Source: Bugula neritina
Lineage: Eukaryota > Bryozoa > Gymnolaemata > Cheilostomatida > Bugulidae
Direction: 5' to 3'
Assembly (NCBI GenBank): GCA_964035545.1
Contig: OZ037765.1
Coordinates: forward strand, 29,562,004-29,626,003
Length of the DNA stretch: 64,000 nt
The notes beneath the pieces are model-generated. The model saw only the letters and a program-made list of their open reading frames with translations, searched no databases and was not told where the DNA came from. The position numbers and the translations under genes are program-made. Shown here one piece after another: positions 25,883 through 41,491 of this stretch (position 1 is its first letter; the number at the start of each line of letters is the position of its first letter).

Positions 25883-26656
25883 AATACTTATTGCTTATGA
25901 GAAAGTTACTTCATTTATATTCAAGACCACTTGTTTACCGGTACTCGTGCAAATTTAATTTTTTTGCATGATCTTGACTTTAAATGTTTAAAACCTATGT
26001 TATTATAATACAAATATAATTGGCATTGAACATTTTGCTCTCTCTTATGTTTAACTCTCTAACTTAGTTTTACCCTTGAGTCAAAAATGAAAGGGGTTTA
26101 GGGTTTTTAGGTTTGGGGTTGTCTAAATTTATATCTGTGAAATTATAGAACTATTTATAGAGTTTGTCTGTCTTTTACCTTATTGGGTTAATCTGTTAGT
26201 TTGCTTGTTAAAACTTGTCAATCTGTTATAAAATTTAATGCAGTTAATTCTATCAGTGATTCAGCGCTAACGATTTCTCTAACTGTTTTGGTATTTAATT
26301 TAGCTGTTTTTTCCTGTTGGAACAGCATTTTCATTCATTCACATCAAGTTGATAGAGCAGAAAATGTCAATCATAAGTTTCCAAAATGTACATGTTGTGT
26401 GATGATATTGTAAATTACTTATCAAATAATTGTGGGAAGAAGCTTAATTAAATGAAAAAGCCTGTTAGTTAGCTGACAAAATGCCTGTTAAACTAATATA
26501 ACTATCGGTAAAAATATTATCTAGTTATATTATACTTGTCAACGTCAATAAAATGACCACAAATCTCTAAAAAATCTGCAAAATTGGCATAGAAGCAGCA
26601 GCAACTTTTTCCATAAATTATAATAAGATTAAACAACAAATACAAAATACAAGTGA
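25883..26656. other. Region upstream of collagen copy A
   Basis: AT-rich, no exon seen. A short G-rich piece at about 26090-26120 (ggggtttagggtttttagg) resembles the core of repeat X. The last 100 bp resemble the upstream regions of the other collagen copies. Confidence 0.5.
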
Positions 26657-26663
26657 TATATAA
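26657..26663 (+). promoter_or_regulatory. TATA box of collagen copy A
   Basis: TATATAA lies 46 bp before the ATG, in a conserved context (agtgatatataa). It is kept at the same distance in copies B, C and D. Confidence 0.7.
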
Positions 26664-26708
26664 ACCCATGTCCAACACCTCAAAGTATCATAAATATTCA
26701 GAGCAGTC

Positions 26709-29700
26709 ATGGAGGCAGAAGGGCCTGAGTTCAATACAGCTGTACTTAAGCAGAAAACAGAGAAGAACTGGGTAGCTCCCACAGTTCTAGCTTTGATCCT
26801 CTCTCTTGTGGCTCTCAGTTTAACTTGCTACATTGGAGTGAGATTGGTAGAAATTGAAAAAGAGCAGCGTCGTCTCAACTCAATCATCCAATCTTTGAAC
26901 TCCCAGGTCAAGCTTATATTTATAGATTCATTGGCTATAAATAAAAACCCAGTTTGTATCAAATGCTGTCATTATGTTAATGAGTTAAATTTAGCTGCTT
27001 CAATGTTATAAGAGATTTTTTTATACATATATTTCCAGGCAGCACCAGTGCATTCACTTAGCAAAAGAAGTGTCAACAGTGCAGATGACCTTGAAGATGT
27101 TCTTACTCAGCTCACACCACGTAAGTTTCAGTTAGTTTTTCATAACACAGAGTAGAGTTTATAGTGTAATTTGTAGCTAGTGTGCTAGCATTTAAATAAA
27201 AGAATTTTGAATATACTAAGCTCTTTAATATTTTAGCAAGTATTGTTTGAGTCTTGGATTGAAAATCATGTAAAAATATATTTGTAGCTTCTTTTGGAAT
27301 ATTTCTTATCTCTAGAATAAAGATCAAATATCAAATTTTTCTTTCCTGCACTATTTTATGATGCTTTTCAACAAAGCATTATATTTCTTTTAGCTTTTTG
27401 CTTGATTTTGGAAAGGAAATAATTTATCGTTTGAATCGAAATATTTGTTAATGCTAATTTAACTATACAACCCATTTTATTGTTAAAGCCTGGTGTAGAC
27501 TGTAGCAACCGTTTTTATTTCTGCTACTTCCCTTGCTTTGATTTAAATTAATCTTTCATTAGTCATGCATTAAATTTAATACGAGTAAAAAGTGTAGTGT
27601 TAGTATAGTCACTATAGTGCATTCTTATAGGAAATCCAAAACAATCTGTGAAAAAAGTTACATCAAATTATTATTCAACTTCATGAGAGTCATTATTATA
27701 TTAGCACAGTTTATATGCCCACATTGCTTTTTAAAAAGCTGCAATGATTCTGGATGCTTATATTAGGAAAATATTTTCATCAATTTATAATTAGCGATGT
27801 CTAGTTTGTGTAAATGTTGAAATTATCACTCAATTTTAAAGCTAGTTTCTTATAGCTAATGTCATTCTGTTAACAAGTTTCGTATACCACACAAAAATAG
27901 TTTGACTCACATTGTTGTTATCTTAGTTAAAACATAATTTGAACTTAGAGATACTTATATTTCCTTGTTTTACAAAGCCGATATTGTTTAAAAAACAATT
28001 TATAAATGCAAAAATTCATTTACAAAAGTATATTAGTAACTGATAGCTGAAAGACATGATAGATGCATTAAAACATTTTGGTGAACAAATAATGGCTATA
28101 CTCAGTGTCCTGTAAAATGGCACTGGTATAAGTGGCACAAGTGGATATAAGTAGGTAAAATGGCACATTTTCAATATTAGAGTTTGGGGGTTAGGGATTT
28201 GGAATAGGGGTTTGAGGATAGTGGTTTGAGTTTGGAGTTGAGGTTTAAGGGGTGGGGGTTTGGAAAAATTTAACATCAGTCTGCCATTTTTATCTACTTT
28301 CTATTTGTGCCATTATTACCCTGTGCCATCATTACTGGTACCATTTTCACCTAAAATCAACTATACTAATAAATCCATATAACCATTCCTGGTCATGATG
28401 TTGAAAGTTTAAGTAGAAGTAATATATGATAATGTGTTTCTTATGCAGCATATCTGTAAAAGGTTATAACCACAATATAATATTCACATGTTTACAGAGG
28501 ATCTTTCCTTACTTAGAGGAGCTCCAGGAAGAGATGGTAGAGATGGAAGAGATGGAAGGGATTGTGATTCAGATGAGTTAGAAAAACTTGTAGAAATGGT
28601 TTTTAATGAATCAAAGAAGAGTGGTGAGACTTCATCTACTGCTAGCACTGCTACTGATAGAAGTCCACAGGGATCCTATGATACAGGTGAAGTGTTACTG
28701 TCATATCTGTGGCAGTTCACAAGCTGGAGTAGAAAATAATAGAAATGAGTTAAATGGAGACATTCAATAGAATATGGAGTCTAGACTCTATAATTGTTGC
28801 TTCTCCATTTACATGTGACATTAGCTAGCAAAGTAATAACAATGTGTTCAATGAAGAAATTTGACGCAAAGAAAGCATGTGTAAACAGCTGATTTGATTT
28901 ACAGATGACTTGCTGCAAAGTTTCAATGAATCCATTGGTTTTGCACTGTTGAGGAAAATGCAGGCAACTTTAGGTAAACTGGAGGACATTGAAGAAGAAC
29001 TTGACAGTCATCAGTCCACTTCTCTCAAAGGTGTTCTTTCTTTATAATGATATGATCTTTAATATATCTGTCTGTGTGTAAATAACAGTAGGTTGAATGT
29101 GCTATTAATTCACTGTTATTTTCAGGTGTTATTTAGATAATAATTGTAACAAAGTGTCGCTAACTAATTTACAAAGATTATGCATGCTGCAATATGTACG
29201 GGCTTTCCATGGATCGATCTCAGCGAGATCGATCTGAGATCGATACATGGAAAGCCGGCGATGGTCTTCTAGTTTTGATTTGCAAAGAGCTCTAATTGAT
29301 TTATGCTGCGGTATCTCATGAGTCGAGGAAAAGTTGCCAGCAACAGCAATTATAATAAACTGTAGATTTATATACTCTACGGGATCTATATATAACACCC
29401 TACATTATGTGTGGTACCTAATGCATGGAAACGCAGTGAATATATGTTTCAGATGATGACGATGTAAGTGAAAGTCAACCAACAACAACTGTCATTGGAG
29501 GGTCAACTTATGTGAGGTGGGGTAGAACTACATGTGGGAACAACTCTCAATTATTATATGAAGGTTAAATCATATTTACTATTAATTGTATGTATTAAAT
29601 ATATTTTTGTTTTTTTTATGTTTCACATTCAGATTTAGCTCTCATAATCATATGCTTAATGCTTCTAACGCCACTATTTGATGTTATACTATTATTATTT

Positions 29701-30460
29701 ACAGGTTTTGTTATGGGTTCCCACTATACTCATGATGGAGGAGCATCAAACTATCAATGTTTACCATTAAAACCAGAATATTCAACTTATGCACTCAGTG
29801 GTTCCTGGGTATATGGTGCAGAATATGAATCTGGATCTTCTGTTTTCCCCAGTGCTATGCAGAATCACAATGTTCCCTGTGCAAGATGCTTCGCTGCAAC
29901 AAGATCAGCAACTCTAATGATTCCAGCTAAGAGAACTTGTCCTCCATCTTGGACAAAGGTAAGGCAACTCCAGAGTAAACAAAATGTACTATCAAGTAAG
30001 TGTTTGTCTTAAATGTGTTATGGTAGAGATTTGCTTTAAGATATGATTAACAAACAAAACAGAATATTTTAATAGCATATTGGGTGTTTTCAGGAACATT
30101 GAAGTGGTAACTGATATAGCATTGTTTTGAGAATACAATTTAAAAAAATCATTTTATTTTCTACCTGAAGAATATTGTTTGTTATATATTGCATCATCAA
30201 TAAAATTCACTCTCACATAACATTATTTGTATTTCTTCTATTTCTAGGAGTATGAAGGTTATTTAATGGCTGGCCATTATAGTCACAAGAGAGCTTATGC
30301 CTTCGAATGTATGGATGCTGAACCTGAAGCAATTGTTGGTAGATCAGGAGATGAAAATGGCGCCTTGTTCTATTTCCAAATAGCAAGTTGCAGTTCTACA
30401 GGACACTGTCCACCGTACATTGAAAAGGCTGAGCTAACTTGTGTTGTCTGTACCAAATGA
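26709..30460 (+). CDS. Membrane-anchored short-chain collagen, C4-like, copy A (7 exons)
   Basis: Exons: 26709-26906, 27039-27120, 28498-28686, 28905-29030, 29453-29563, 29705-29958, 30248-30460; 390 aa. Residues 1-20 are a polar tail. About 21-47 (VAPTVLALILSLVALSL...) are one membrane segment without a signal-peptide cleavage site, so a type II orientation is likely. A heptad-like stretch (EIEKEQRRLNSIIQSL) follows. Exon 2 contains a dibasic site, SLSKRS. Exon 3 carries only five Gly-X-Y triplets, GAP then GRD x4, ending at a Cys. Exon 4 is a second coiled coil with an N-E-S sequon. Exons 5-7 form a domain with ten Cys (VPCARCF, KRTCPPSW, SSTGHCPPY, LTCVVCTK) that matches short-chain collagen C4. 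It is probably an extracellular matrix or cell-surface protein. The extra intron 2 length holds a copy of repeat X. An AATAAA lies at 30494. Confidence 0.88.
28105..28357. repeat. Repeat X, copy 2, in intron 2 of collagen copy A
   Basis: It starts gtgtcctgtaaaatggcac and ends ccattttcacctaaaat, the inverted partner. The 80-bp core at about 28180-28262 is G-rich on the plus strand (gtttggggg-like runs) and could form G-quadruplexes. The intron of copy B lacks it. Confidence 0.8.
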
Positions 30461-31331
30461 GTTGACGTAGATTAGAACATATCTAAGCTGGTGAATAAAA
30501 CCTCCTGCACACCTTTTTATTCATGTCTATAGGTTTTATGTCAAAGTGATATTTTACCTGTATGTGTACTTCAATGTTTTTGTTTGTCACTATTTTTTTC
30601 GGCAGGCTGTGTGCTGCTTTTGACTCTAATAAAACTTCATTCTTACAAGCAGCAAGTTATCACTGTATTATTAATTCACAGGTTGACTTTGCAACAGAGC
30701 AACAAAAGAACTCAGTGAAAATATTCCGATGAGCTAAAGAAATAATATATATAACTTATAAATGATATTTACTTCTACTGAAACATGTCTATACAATATG
30801 CATTGTAATAAAACTACTGTAAACCAATTTGCTTTGCATGTAAATTAATAAAATTTATACATGACTATTTTGACAAAAAAAGACTGTGTAATTATTCAGT
30901 AATTGCCTCCCTCCCAAAGCATCAATAAGAACAAAGTATACAGTAGGTGTAATCGCAATCTATATATAGCTCAGTAATGAACACTGAACTCAAATTTTCC
31001 AGCTCAATGATAATTAACATATTAGTGCATATAAAAACATTGTTCAGTACATTGGAATAGGATAAATGATTTCATTTTAAATATTTAGTTTACTACAGTT
31101 AAAGAGGACAACTCCACACTTGTATTGCGGCACTGGTTAGCCCTTTTAGACTGGTAATCGCCATTAATTAGGTGGTAATTCAACAGTTGATTGTGCATTA
31201 TCAAGTTAGCATGGAACTCTTAGATACATGTGATATAATTCAAACACTGAAACTCATCAGTTATAAAAGACTTGTATTTGCATGCTTTAAAAGCTTATAT
31301 AGTGTGTTATGAAAAACTAAATGAAACTTAC
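30461..31331. other. Downstream region of copy A
   Basis: It contains the 3' untranslated region with AATAAA at 30494 and again near 30629. About 30890-31210 is a block (with gactggtaatc and attcaacagttgat words) that recurs near 39.5 kb (inverted), 54.5, 54.8 and 62.2 kb. It may be the old 3' region of the minus-strand partner gene. No exon seen. Confidence 0.55.
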
Positions 31332-31413
31332 GTGGTGTGAGCTGAGTAAGAACATCTTCAAGGTCAGCTGCACTGTTGACACTTCTTTTGCTAAGTGAAG
31401 GCGCGGGTGCTGC
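31332..31413 (-). pseudogene. Lone exon 2 of a minus-strand collagen copy
   Basis: An 82-bp exon with intact splice borders and frame (SLSKRSVNSAADLEDVL), nearly the same as exon 2 of copies A-D but on the opposite strand. Intron sequence like that of copy D flanks it. No exon 1 and no exons 3-7 lie at the expected places, so the gene it belonged to is lost. Confidence 0.8.
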
Positions 31414-31804
31414 CTAGAAATACATATTTATCATACAATATGTAAAAATAGGTTATATGAGCATTAACATGTACACTTTTATATTGGAGTTGAATATATC
31501 TGTGATTATAATATGTTTGCTAAATAAGTTATATATTACTAATATTTTTTCTACTGTACTATAAAGTAATGCAATATTATTCCACAGACTTTGTTTCGGT
31601 ATTGATGTAAATATTATTTTAGCAGGGTTAAATTAAATAACTAAGAGCTATGTATATTCGTAAGAAAAGACAAAAATATAGTAAAATTTATTCAAACTTT
31701 GAAAATACTTTTATAAACTGTAACAGGAAAAAAGTAACATATACATTTTAATATTATTTTGAAGCAAGGCAGCTTTACATAAATTTTGCTACAGTAACAA
31801 AAAC

Positions 31805-32295
31805 TAATATAGTGCTCCCTCTGTATCCCTCTAAGGCCTAAGCTGTAGGTCCCAAAACTTCAATTCATGACATATAGTGGAATATCATATGTAACTCACA
31901 GATCTGTTAAATTTGGGGAGCAGCCGTGGTCTAGGAGTTAAAGCGCCAGCTTAGTAAACATGAAGTCATGGGTTCAAAACCCTGACTAAGGCCGTTGCAT
32001 AGTGATGATAGGAAGAGCATCCAGTCATAAATGCTCCTGTGCCCCATCTGAATAAGTCCTTAGCCCGATTTAACAAAAAACCCTTTTCATCAGGAGTCTC
32101 TCACTAGGATACTAGTTGTAGCTATATTATATAATAAACTTTGCCTGAGCTTTTTATCTGTTAAAGCAGATTATTTTGTCTATATGCACACATGCATAAG
32201 CTACAAAACAGGGGTCTAAACCCTTCTCGTAACCGTTAGAATTTTGTAGGAAATGGAATCGTGAGATGTATAGGAGGAGCGCTGTAGTATAAAAT
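31805..32295. mobile_element. Insertion specific to unit A, containing a tRNA-derived SINE
   Basis: The sequence on both sides aligns with about 41080-41100 in unit B, where this 490-bp stretch is missing. Inside, 31918-31995 has a tRNA-like head: A-box-like tggtctaggag and B-box-like gggttcaaaaccc. It is followed by a conserved-looking tail (ggaagagcatccagtcataa). The ends (agtgctccctctg and a rough complement) may be inverted repeats, so the SINE may sit within another element. Confidence 0.65.
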
Positions 32296-34045
<1,750 letters not shown>

Positions 34046-34701
34046 TGCTGCACAAGTTTATACATGAATGTTTGTAGAAGCTGTAGATCTAATTGTAATA
34101 GTTTTTTGAAAAAAATTATTGCAGCTATTGACTTTATTATAGTTGCCATTATGTTTAAAGATATCTATAGCACTAACATGAAATTTATTGTTTTAATGCA
34201 ATGTCTTATCAATTTGTTGAGTGAAACTTTAATTACAGCCTGTTATTTATAAATCCTGCACCATTTTGGAATTTTTGGGTGTATTCATTGAAAATGCTGT
34301 ACGTTAAAACAGATGCTTAGACTGCCTTAGTTTTCATAGTTTGTTAACCTTATTTAATTTTTGAATAAATTAAACTTTCTGAGAGAGTTGAGTGTTCCAT
34401 GACATAACGTAGTTTTAAAACTTGCCGGAATAGCCTATAGGGTTAAAATATGTAGTTATTGTTTTATAGCAACATTATCAATTAATTATCCAATCATTGG
34501 GCAGAGCCTAAAGTTCTACAAATAATTTTCAGAATTAGGCTGATTTCCAGTTTTAGCTACCAAACTTACCCTTGTAATATACTATTAATTATATCTAATC
34601 ACTTAGTCTTTTTAAATTAGTCAATAAAATGGCCACCAACAGATAAACAGCATCAATTGTTTCATAAATTAAAAAAAGATTATGCGAGGAAATACAAGTG
34701 A

Positions 34702-34708
34702 TATATAA
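34702..34708 (+). promoter_or_regulatory. TATA box of collagen copy B
   Basis: TATATAA in the same conserved context as in the other intact copies, 46 bp before the ATG. Confidence 0.7.
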
Positions 34709-34753
34709 GCTTAAGTACAACACCTCAGAGTATCATAAATGTTCAGAGCAGTC

Positions 34754-37700
34754 ATGGAGGCAGGAAGGCCTGAGTTCATAGCTGTGCACAAGCAGAAAAC
34801 AGGGAGGAACTGGGTAGCACCCACAGTTACAGCTTTAGCATTGATCCTCTCTCTTTTGGCTCTCAGTCTAACTTGCTACATTGGAGTGAGATTGGTAGAA
34901 ATTGAAGAAGAACAGCGTCTTCTCAACTCAATCATCCAATCTTTAAATTCACAGGTCAAGCTTGTATTCATAGATTCATTGGCTATAAATTATAACCTAG
35001 TTTGTATCCAATGCAGTCATTATGTTAATGAATTTAGTTTAGCTGCCTTACAGTTGCTATTTGAACCATCTTATATACATGTATTTCTAGGCAGCAGCAG
35101 TGCATTCACTTAACAAAAGAAGTGCCAACAGTGCAGATGACCTGGAAGATGTTCTTACTCAGCTCACACCACGTAAGTTTCATTTAGTTTTTCATAACAC
35201 TGTGTAGAATTTTTGAAGCATGCAACTTCAAGTCTTTTATAACTGATAAGTTATATAGGGCTTATAGCTTGTTAACAATTAGATGGAAGAATTCTCAATA
35301 TAATATTAAGCTTTTTGATATTTTATGAAATTTCATAGGACCATAGATTGAAAATTATATTATATTATAGCTTCTTTCTGGATACTTCTTGTTTCTAGAA
35401 TTGAGACATTACCAGATTTTCCCCCACTGTACTCTTCTTGTGTTTTTGAACCAATCATATATATTTCTTTTAGCTTTTAGGTAAACGGGGAGATAACTTA
35501 ACATATGAATTGCAACATTATTTTAATGCTAAAACACTAATATAGTAAAAAAGTTGTTAATGTATCTGTTTGATTTATTTTTGTTACCTCCGTACCTTTG
35601 ATTTAAAAATATTCCATTAGTATTTTATGTGTTAATGTGAGTAATTAAGGCACTAATATAGTTCACCTTTTAAAGTAATCTTCTAGTTTATTCTTATGAA
35701 ATCAAAATTTAACTGTAAAAAATGTTACATCAATCTATCATTCAACTTTATGTAATTCATTATAAGATAATTTTACATGCTCAAATTGTTTTAAAAAAAC
35801 CTGAAATGTTTTCCAGATGCTTATTATAATTTGTAGAATATTTGCATCAATTTACAATTAGTGATTCCAAGCTTTAGTAAACATTGAAGTTATCATAAGT
35901 GGGTTTCTTATAGCTAATGCCATGTTCTGTTTATGGGTATGTAGACCCAACATAACAGTTTAATCCATATACATTTTTTTCTTAGTTGGAAACGTGTAAA
36001 GAGAGAATTGTGACAGCACGGATGCTGTATGGCACGAACGCCTATATGCTCTGAGCACAGAGCAGACCAATAACTCAATTTTTTGCTTATTGCTTGTCTA
36101 TATTTCCATATATAAACTGTAACCTATAAAAGTATAAATAATGTGGTTAAATTTATACACTTATTAATTGGAGTTATTGCTTCAGGAACTTAAATAGAAA
36201 CAAAAAATAACATAATACTCTTAACTATTTTGTCAATCAAGTGTAAGTTATGAGCATCTTCTAAAAAATTTTGGAAAACTCTGAGAGATATGAGTACAGC
36301 CAACGTTCCTTCTTCAATTTTTATCTGCACTGACTCATACCATAACAAAAATAGTCAACAATCAAAAAGCTATATTGTCAAAAAGCTTTCACAAGAATCT
36401 GTCACCAAAAAGCTTTCATTAAAAGCGTTGAACAAAAAGCTCCCGTTACAACAATTATATTTCTTAAGGTTTTACAAAGCTGACGCTGTTTTAAAAAATA
36501 TTTATAAATTGAATTAAAAAAAATAAAATATTAACAGCTGATAGCTGTCTATTGAAAAACCTTTTTCACAATAAAACATGTCATAATATACCTCTAGAGG
36601 CATATTATGACATGCTTTTATTGTGGAAAACGTAGTGCATGGCTATACTAATTATAGATCCATGCCAAATTCCTTGTCTTGATGTTGAAAGTTTTGTTAG
36701 AGTAATATAAGCGTTTCTTATATAGAGCATATCTGTGAAAGGCTATAACCACAATATAATATTCACATGTTTGCAGAAGATCTTTCCTTACTAAGAGGAC
36801 CTCCAGGAAGAGATGGTAGAGATGGAAGAGATGGAAGGGATTGTGATTCAGATGAGTTGGAAAAACTTGTAGCAATGGTTTTTAATGAATCAAAGAAGAG
36901 TGGTGAGACTTCATCTATTGCTAGCACTGCTACTGATAGAAGTCCACTGGGATCCTATGATATAGGTGAAGTGTTACTGTCATATCTGTTCTATTCTCAA
37001 TATCTCTTCTCCATTTATATGCGACATTAGTTAGCAAAATAATACAAATGTGTTCAATGAAGACATTTGGTTTGGAGAATCTAGAATTTATACCAGGTAT
37101 ATTTATTTTGTATGTAGTTGTCCTTAGAGTTACTGTGTAAAAGTGCATATAAGGGATTGCAGCTATAACCACATGGGAAAACAGTTGATTTGGTTTACAG
37201 ATAACTTGCTGCAGAGTTTCAATGAGTCCATTGGTTTTGCACTGTTGAGGAAAATGCAGGCAACTTTAGGTAAACTGGAGGACATTGAAGAAGAACTTGA
37301 CAGTCATCAGTCCACTTCTCTCAAAGGTATTCTATCTTTATAATTATATGGTCTTTAATATAATGTGTGTGTAAACATCAATGAGTTGAATACATTACTA
37401 TTTCGCAATTATTTTTAATACTTTAAATTTTATTTGGATAACAACAGAAGTGTTGTTAGAAACATGCAGAGGTTACTAATGCTACTGTATAGCTGTTGGG
37501 TTTTGATTTGCAAAAAGCTCAGAAGCTTCATATTACAGCTTTTCGCAAGGTTGCTAAATTAAAGGTAAAAGTGCTGTAACAGCGTGTGAAGCCTTATAAA
37601 TTTCTTGAAGTACTCTTCTAAAATCCAAGTAATCTATATAATATGCAATATAATATGCAATGACGATGTATATTTCAGATGATGATGATGTAAGTGATAG

Positions 37701-39064
37701 TCAACCAACAACAACTGTCATTGGAGGGTCAACTTATGTGAGGTGGGGTAGAACTACATGTGGGAACAACTCTCAATTATTATATGAAGGTTGAATCATA
37801 TACTCATTAGTAATTATATGTATTAAACTTGTTTTACTTTTGTATCTTTTACACTTATATATTAAAGAAATTTTCTCTCAGTTTTTTGTATATTTTCCTA
37901 AAGTGGAAGATTTAACAGATGGAGCCATATGGATAATATGATATTAATAGAAGGAATGAACCGTCACATGTGTGACTGTATATGTGTGGTTGTTTTTTTA
38001 CATCAAACATGGCAGTGTGAAGGACACCACTAATAGATACTCATAATCCTTTCTGATTGCAACTTCAAAGTGATAAATATTCACAAACTTCCTCATTTTC
38101 TTGTTTCAGAGGCTTGCAATAGCTAGTGTATCAATCATTATTCTTTTTCATTTGCTTATAAAAAGATTTCGAATTTACAACTCTTATAACCACATATTTC
38201 ATGCTCTCAGATCTAGTTTCTAGTTCTTTCTTGATATTATTCACAGGTTTTGTTATGGGTTCCCACTATAATCAAGAAGGAGGAGCAACAAACTACCAAT
38301 GTTTACCATTAAAACCAGAATATTCAACATACTCTGGTAGTACTGGTTCCTGGGTATATGGTGCAGAGTATGAAACGGGCTCTTCTATATTCCCCAATGC
38401 TATGCAGAATCACAATGTTCCCTGTGCAAGATGCTTCGCTCCAACAAGATCAGCAACTCTAATGATTCCAGCTAAGAGAACTTGTCCTCCATCTTGGACA
38501 AAGGTAAGACAACTTCAAAGTAATAAAAGTGTTGTATAAGTTGAGTAACTGCCTTGATAGTGGGAAAGATCCACTTTAAGATATAATTCCCAAACACCAA
38601 AGTGTATATTAGCATATTGAAGTGTTTTAAGAACATTAGCTGAAACACTGAGCTTCATACATGCAATCATTGAAATTGAATATTGTATTTCTTTTCAATG
38701 CATGTAATTAATGAATACCTTGTTATTTCATACATGAATTTGAAGTATAATTATATATTTTTATTTGTTATATATTAAACATCATTATTAAAGTTCACTC
38801 CTATAATATATGATAGGCTATGAACTTGGTGTATGTTTTTATTTCTAGGAATATGAAGGTTACTTAATGGCTGGTCATTACACTTACAACAAAAAACCTT
38901 ATGTATTTGAATGTATGGATGCTGAACCTGAAGCAATTGCTGGCAGACCCGGAAATGAAGATGGTGCCTTATTCTACTTCCAAAAAGCAAGTTGCAGCTC
39001 TACAGGACACTGCCCACCATATCTTGAGAATGCTGAGCTAACATGTGTTGTCTGTACCAAATAA
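34754..39064 (+). CDS. Membrane-anchored short-chain collagen, C4-like, copy B (7 exons)
   Basis: Exons: 34754-34954, 35091-35172, 36777-36965, 37201-37326, 37679-37789, 38247-38503, 38849-39064; 393 aa. The domain order is as in copy A. The collagen part reads GPP then GRD x4. The dibasic site is SLNKRS. The C-terminal domain keeps all ten Cys. Exon 6 has one extra codon (SGSTGSW) and exon 7 has an altered loop (HYTYNKKPYVF). The start chosen matches the other copies. A second in-frame ATG at 34739 exists only here, because aat became aatg by one base change, and would add MFRAV. All splice sites are GT-AG. Confidence 0.88.
36566..36628. repeat. Perfect-stem hairpin in intron 2 of copy B
   Basis: Two inverted arms (aaaacatgtcataatat and complement) around a cctctagagg centre. 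It is absent from the same intron in the other copies. Probably a small foldback insertion. Confidence 0.7.
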
Positions 39065-40105
<1,041 letters not shown>

Positions 40106-40605
40106 TGTGCAGTCAGTTGATTTAACAATGACTGTTCTATGATTAAGAGTTGATAGCAGCTCTCCACACCACTCTGTTTTCTGCAGCCACTTGCCACCTT
40201 TCTGTGTCTATCTCTCTCCACTTCACATTGTACTTAGGAAAAAATATGTATTCAGCTGAAAAGCATCATAAGAAAAGTTTAGTAATAGTAAATATTACAA
40301 AAGAAGCTATGTTCTTGTAAGACTTTCAACCTGAATAAAAATTTATAGACAATTAAAGAGCTTAATAGTTATTTCATCTAAAATTAAAGACTCTTATACT
40401 ATATTGGTGTGTTGCACACTCTCTGTTTATAGACAGATGCAAATTAGCTCAAATATTTTGTTAAATTACTTGATTTTCCGACAGAAAAACTAAAGCATTA
40501 TATAAAACAGCAGTGAAACACTATAAATTACCAGTTATTAAGAAGCTTGTATTTACATGCTTCAAAAACTCTACTCTGTGTTATGAAAAACTAAATGAAA
40601 CTTAC

Positions 40606-40687
40606 GTGGTGTGAGCTGAGTAAGAACATCTTCAAGGTCAGCTGCGCTGTTGGCACTTCTTTTGCTAAGTGAATGCGCGGGTGCTGC
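40606..40687 (-). pseudogene. Lone exon 2 of a minus-strand collagen copy, unit B
   Basis: An 82-bp exon with the frame and both splice borders intact, on the minus strand downstream of copy B. It lies in the same place as the one downstream of copy A. The surrounding 40300-41100 aligns with introns 1-2 of copy D. No other exons remain. Confidence 0.8.
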
Positions 40688-41453
40688 CTAGAAATAAATT
40701 TATCATATAATATATAAGAATAGGTTATATGAGCATTAACATGTACACTTGTATATGGAGTTGAATATATCTGTGATTATAATATGTTTGCTAAATTATA
40801 AGTTCACTACTAATATAATATTTACTGCTGTACTATACAATAATGCAATACTTTTCTAAGAGATTTTTCAAGTATTTATGTAAATATTATGTAAACAGGG
40901 ATTAACTTAACTAACTAAGAGTTATATCCATAGGAAAGGACAAAAATATAATATAATTTATTCAAACATTTTAAATACTCATATAAACCATAAAAAGTTA
41001 CAGATACATTTTAATATTGCTTTGATGCAAGAAAAATCTATAAAAATATCATCTGTTGCTACATATGCAGGTACAGTAAAAAAACTAATATAAAATCTTA
41101 AATAATTATTTAGAACTCATGCTTTTTTAAATATCCTTGTTATTACACCTACTTTCTCTTTTCAAATGAATGTAAGAAACTTTCAACAGCAAGTAGGCTA
41201 AATATAGTGCATTAGCATACAGATTGTGTTGGATCCATCCTAACAGCTGACAGGTGATTAGAGGTATTTAATGTACTTAATGTACTTAAGTAGCTGTAAA
41301 GCAGGCTATACGTGTTTTAATTTGGTACCAAAATACTAAAACATAGCACTACGTTTTTGAAGCAATTGCCAGATCCAGTGTGTAGCATGTACCCTGGCCA
41401 GTTAGAAGAAGTCTACTGATTGGTGTCTTGTAGAGTGATTATATATATGAGTG

Positions 41454-41490
<37 letters not shown>

Positions 41491-41491
<1 letters not shown>

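Noticed and set aside
31918-31995. Possible tRNA gene
   Set aside because: A- and B-box-like stretches are present, but the 5' end cannot pair with the 3' side to form an acceptor stem. It fits a SINE head better.
34739-34753. In-frame upstream ATG as the start of collagen copy B
   Set aside because: The other three intact copies do not have it, while the ATG at 34754 is conserved with its leader and TATA spacing.
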